From Micrococcales bacterium (GTDB taxonomy: Bacteria > Actinomycetota > Actinomycetes > Actinomycetales > Dermatophilaceae), in the NCBI GenBank assembly GCA_003157445.1, contig PMJN01000214.1, positions 1 to 5,841 on the forward strand: 5,841 bases of DNA. Direction: 5' to 3'. The notes beneath the pieces were generated by a model. That model was given only the letters and a program-made list of their open reading frames with translations. It did no database searches and was not told the DNA's origin. Position numbers and translations under genes: made by a program. Shown one piece after another: positions 5,622 to 5,841 of the stretch (position 1 is its first letter; every line of letters begins with the position of its first letter).

Positions 5622-5841
5622 AAACTCCTCACAGACATTTCAAAGTTCCCAGAAACCAACACTCCTGACAAGGGATTCTCGCCTGGACTCCCAGTCGAGG
5701 CGGTAGAGCGGATACCGGCCCGGGATCGCTGTCGGCCTTTGCGAAGGCAGGACGTTCGGCCCTGATCGGGAGCTCAGCAGTGGTGCTGTGCTGGAACCCG
5801 ATCACAGTATCCAACCGGGGGGAACCGGACCAGGGCCACCA
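5622..5841 (-). other. Upstream region of the six-PAS gene
   Basis: About 220 nt with no gene that I can support. The promoter for the PAS/toroid pair should be here. On the minus strand TTGTCA (5671-5666), followed after 17 bases by GAACTT, is the nearest thing to a housekeeping promoter, but the -10 is poor. The nested inverted repeat at 5763-5804 is the only clear structure. The last bases show AACCGG twice (5813-5818 and 5823-5828). Confidence 0.4.
5763..5804. repeat. Nested inverted repeat upstream of the six-PAS gene
   Basis: TGATCGGG (5763-5770) and CCCGATCA (5797-5804) are perfect eight-base complements. Inside them CAGCA (5775-5779) pairs with TGCTG (5784-5788) around a GTGG loop. 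In RNA this forms a two-tier hairpin with an uneven internal loop. It lies about 155-195 nt before the six-PAS start. It could be a terminator of an off-window gene, a structured leader, or a dyad for a regulator. No T tract follows on either strand, so I do not assign one role. Confidence 0.4.

Noticed and set aside
5821..5841. Sequence ending in CCACCA at the right edge, resembling a tRNA 3' end
   Set aside because: There is no T arm (GGTTCRA pattern) at the proper distance before it and no acceptor partner, so there is no basis for a tRNA.

Overview
The window looks like chromosomal DNA of a GC-rich Gram-positive bacterium, most likely an actinobacterium. The tRNA-Lys sequence, the C/G-ending codons of the large genes, and the wording of the UDP-glucose dehydrogenase and PAS proteins all fit that group. 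I cannot name a genus. All confidently called genes lie on the minus strand, so the window reads right to left.

Layout by coordinate: (1) 1-55 is the 5' three-quarters of a tRNA-Lys(UUU) gene, cut by the window edge. (2) 56-968 is about 0.9 kb with no intact gene. It holds one weak candidate for a decayed small gene (433-699, plus strand, one internal amber codon) and a hairpin just past the end of the next gene. (3) 969-2276 encodes UDP-glucose 6-dehydrogenase (ugd), complete, with a strong ribosome binding site and its NAD and catalytic motifs intact. (4) 2277-2429 is an intergenic gap with GC-rich hairpins and a possible -10 element for ugd. (5) 2430-3371 encodes a protein related to the squalene-cyclase/prenyltransferase alpha-toroid fold, of unknown function. 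(6) 3408-5609 encodes a 733-residue cytoplasmic protein made of six PAS domains and nothing else. Five of these repeat with an exact period of 122 residues. (7) 5610-5841 is the upstream leader region, with a nested inverted repeat.

The PAS-array gene and the toroid gene are only 36 nt apart on the same strand and are probably co-transcribed. They also share a reading frame, separated by a single amber codon plus 12 sense codons. ugd lies 153 nt further downstream and has its own ribosome binding site, so it may form a separate unit. It supplies UDP-glucuronate for surface or exopolysaccharides. Nothing in the sequence ties it functionally to the sensor/toroid pair.

The most unusual element is the output-less PAS array and its arrangement with the toroid protein. 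I see no mobile element, CRISPR array or clear sign of horizontal transfer. I could not identify with confidence a wholly new system.
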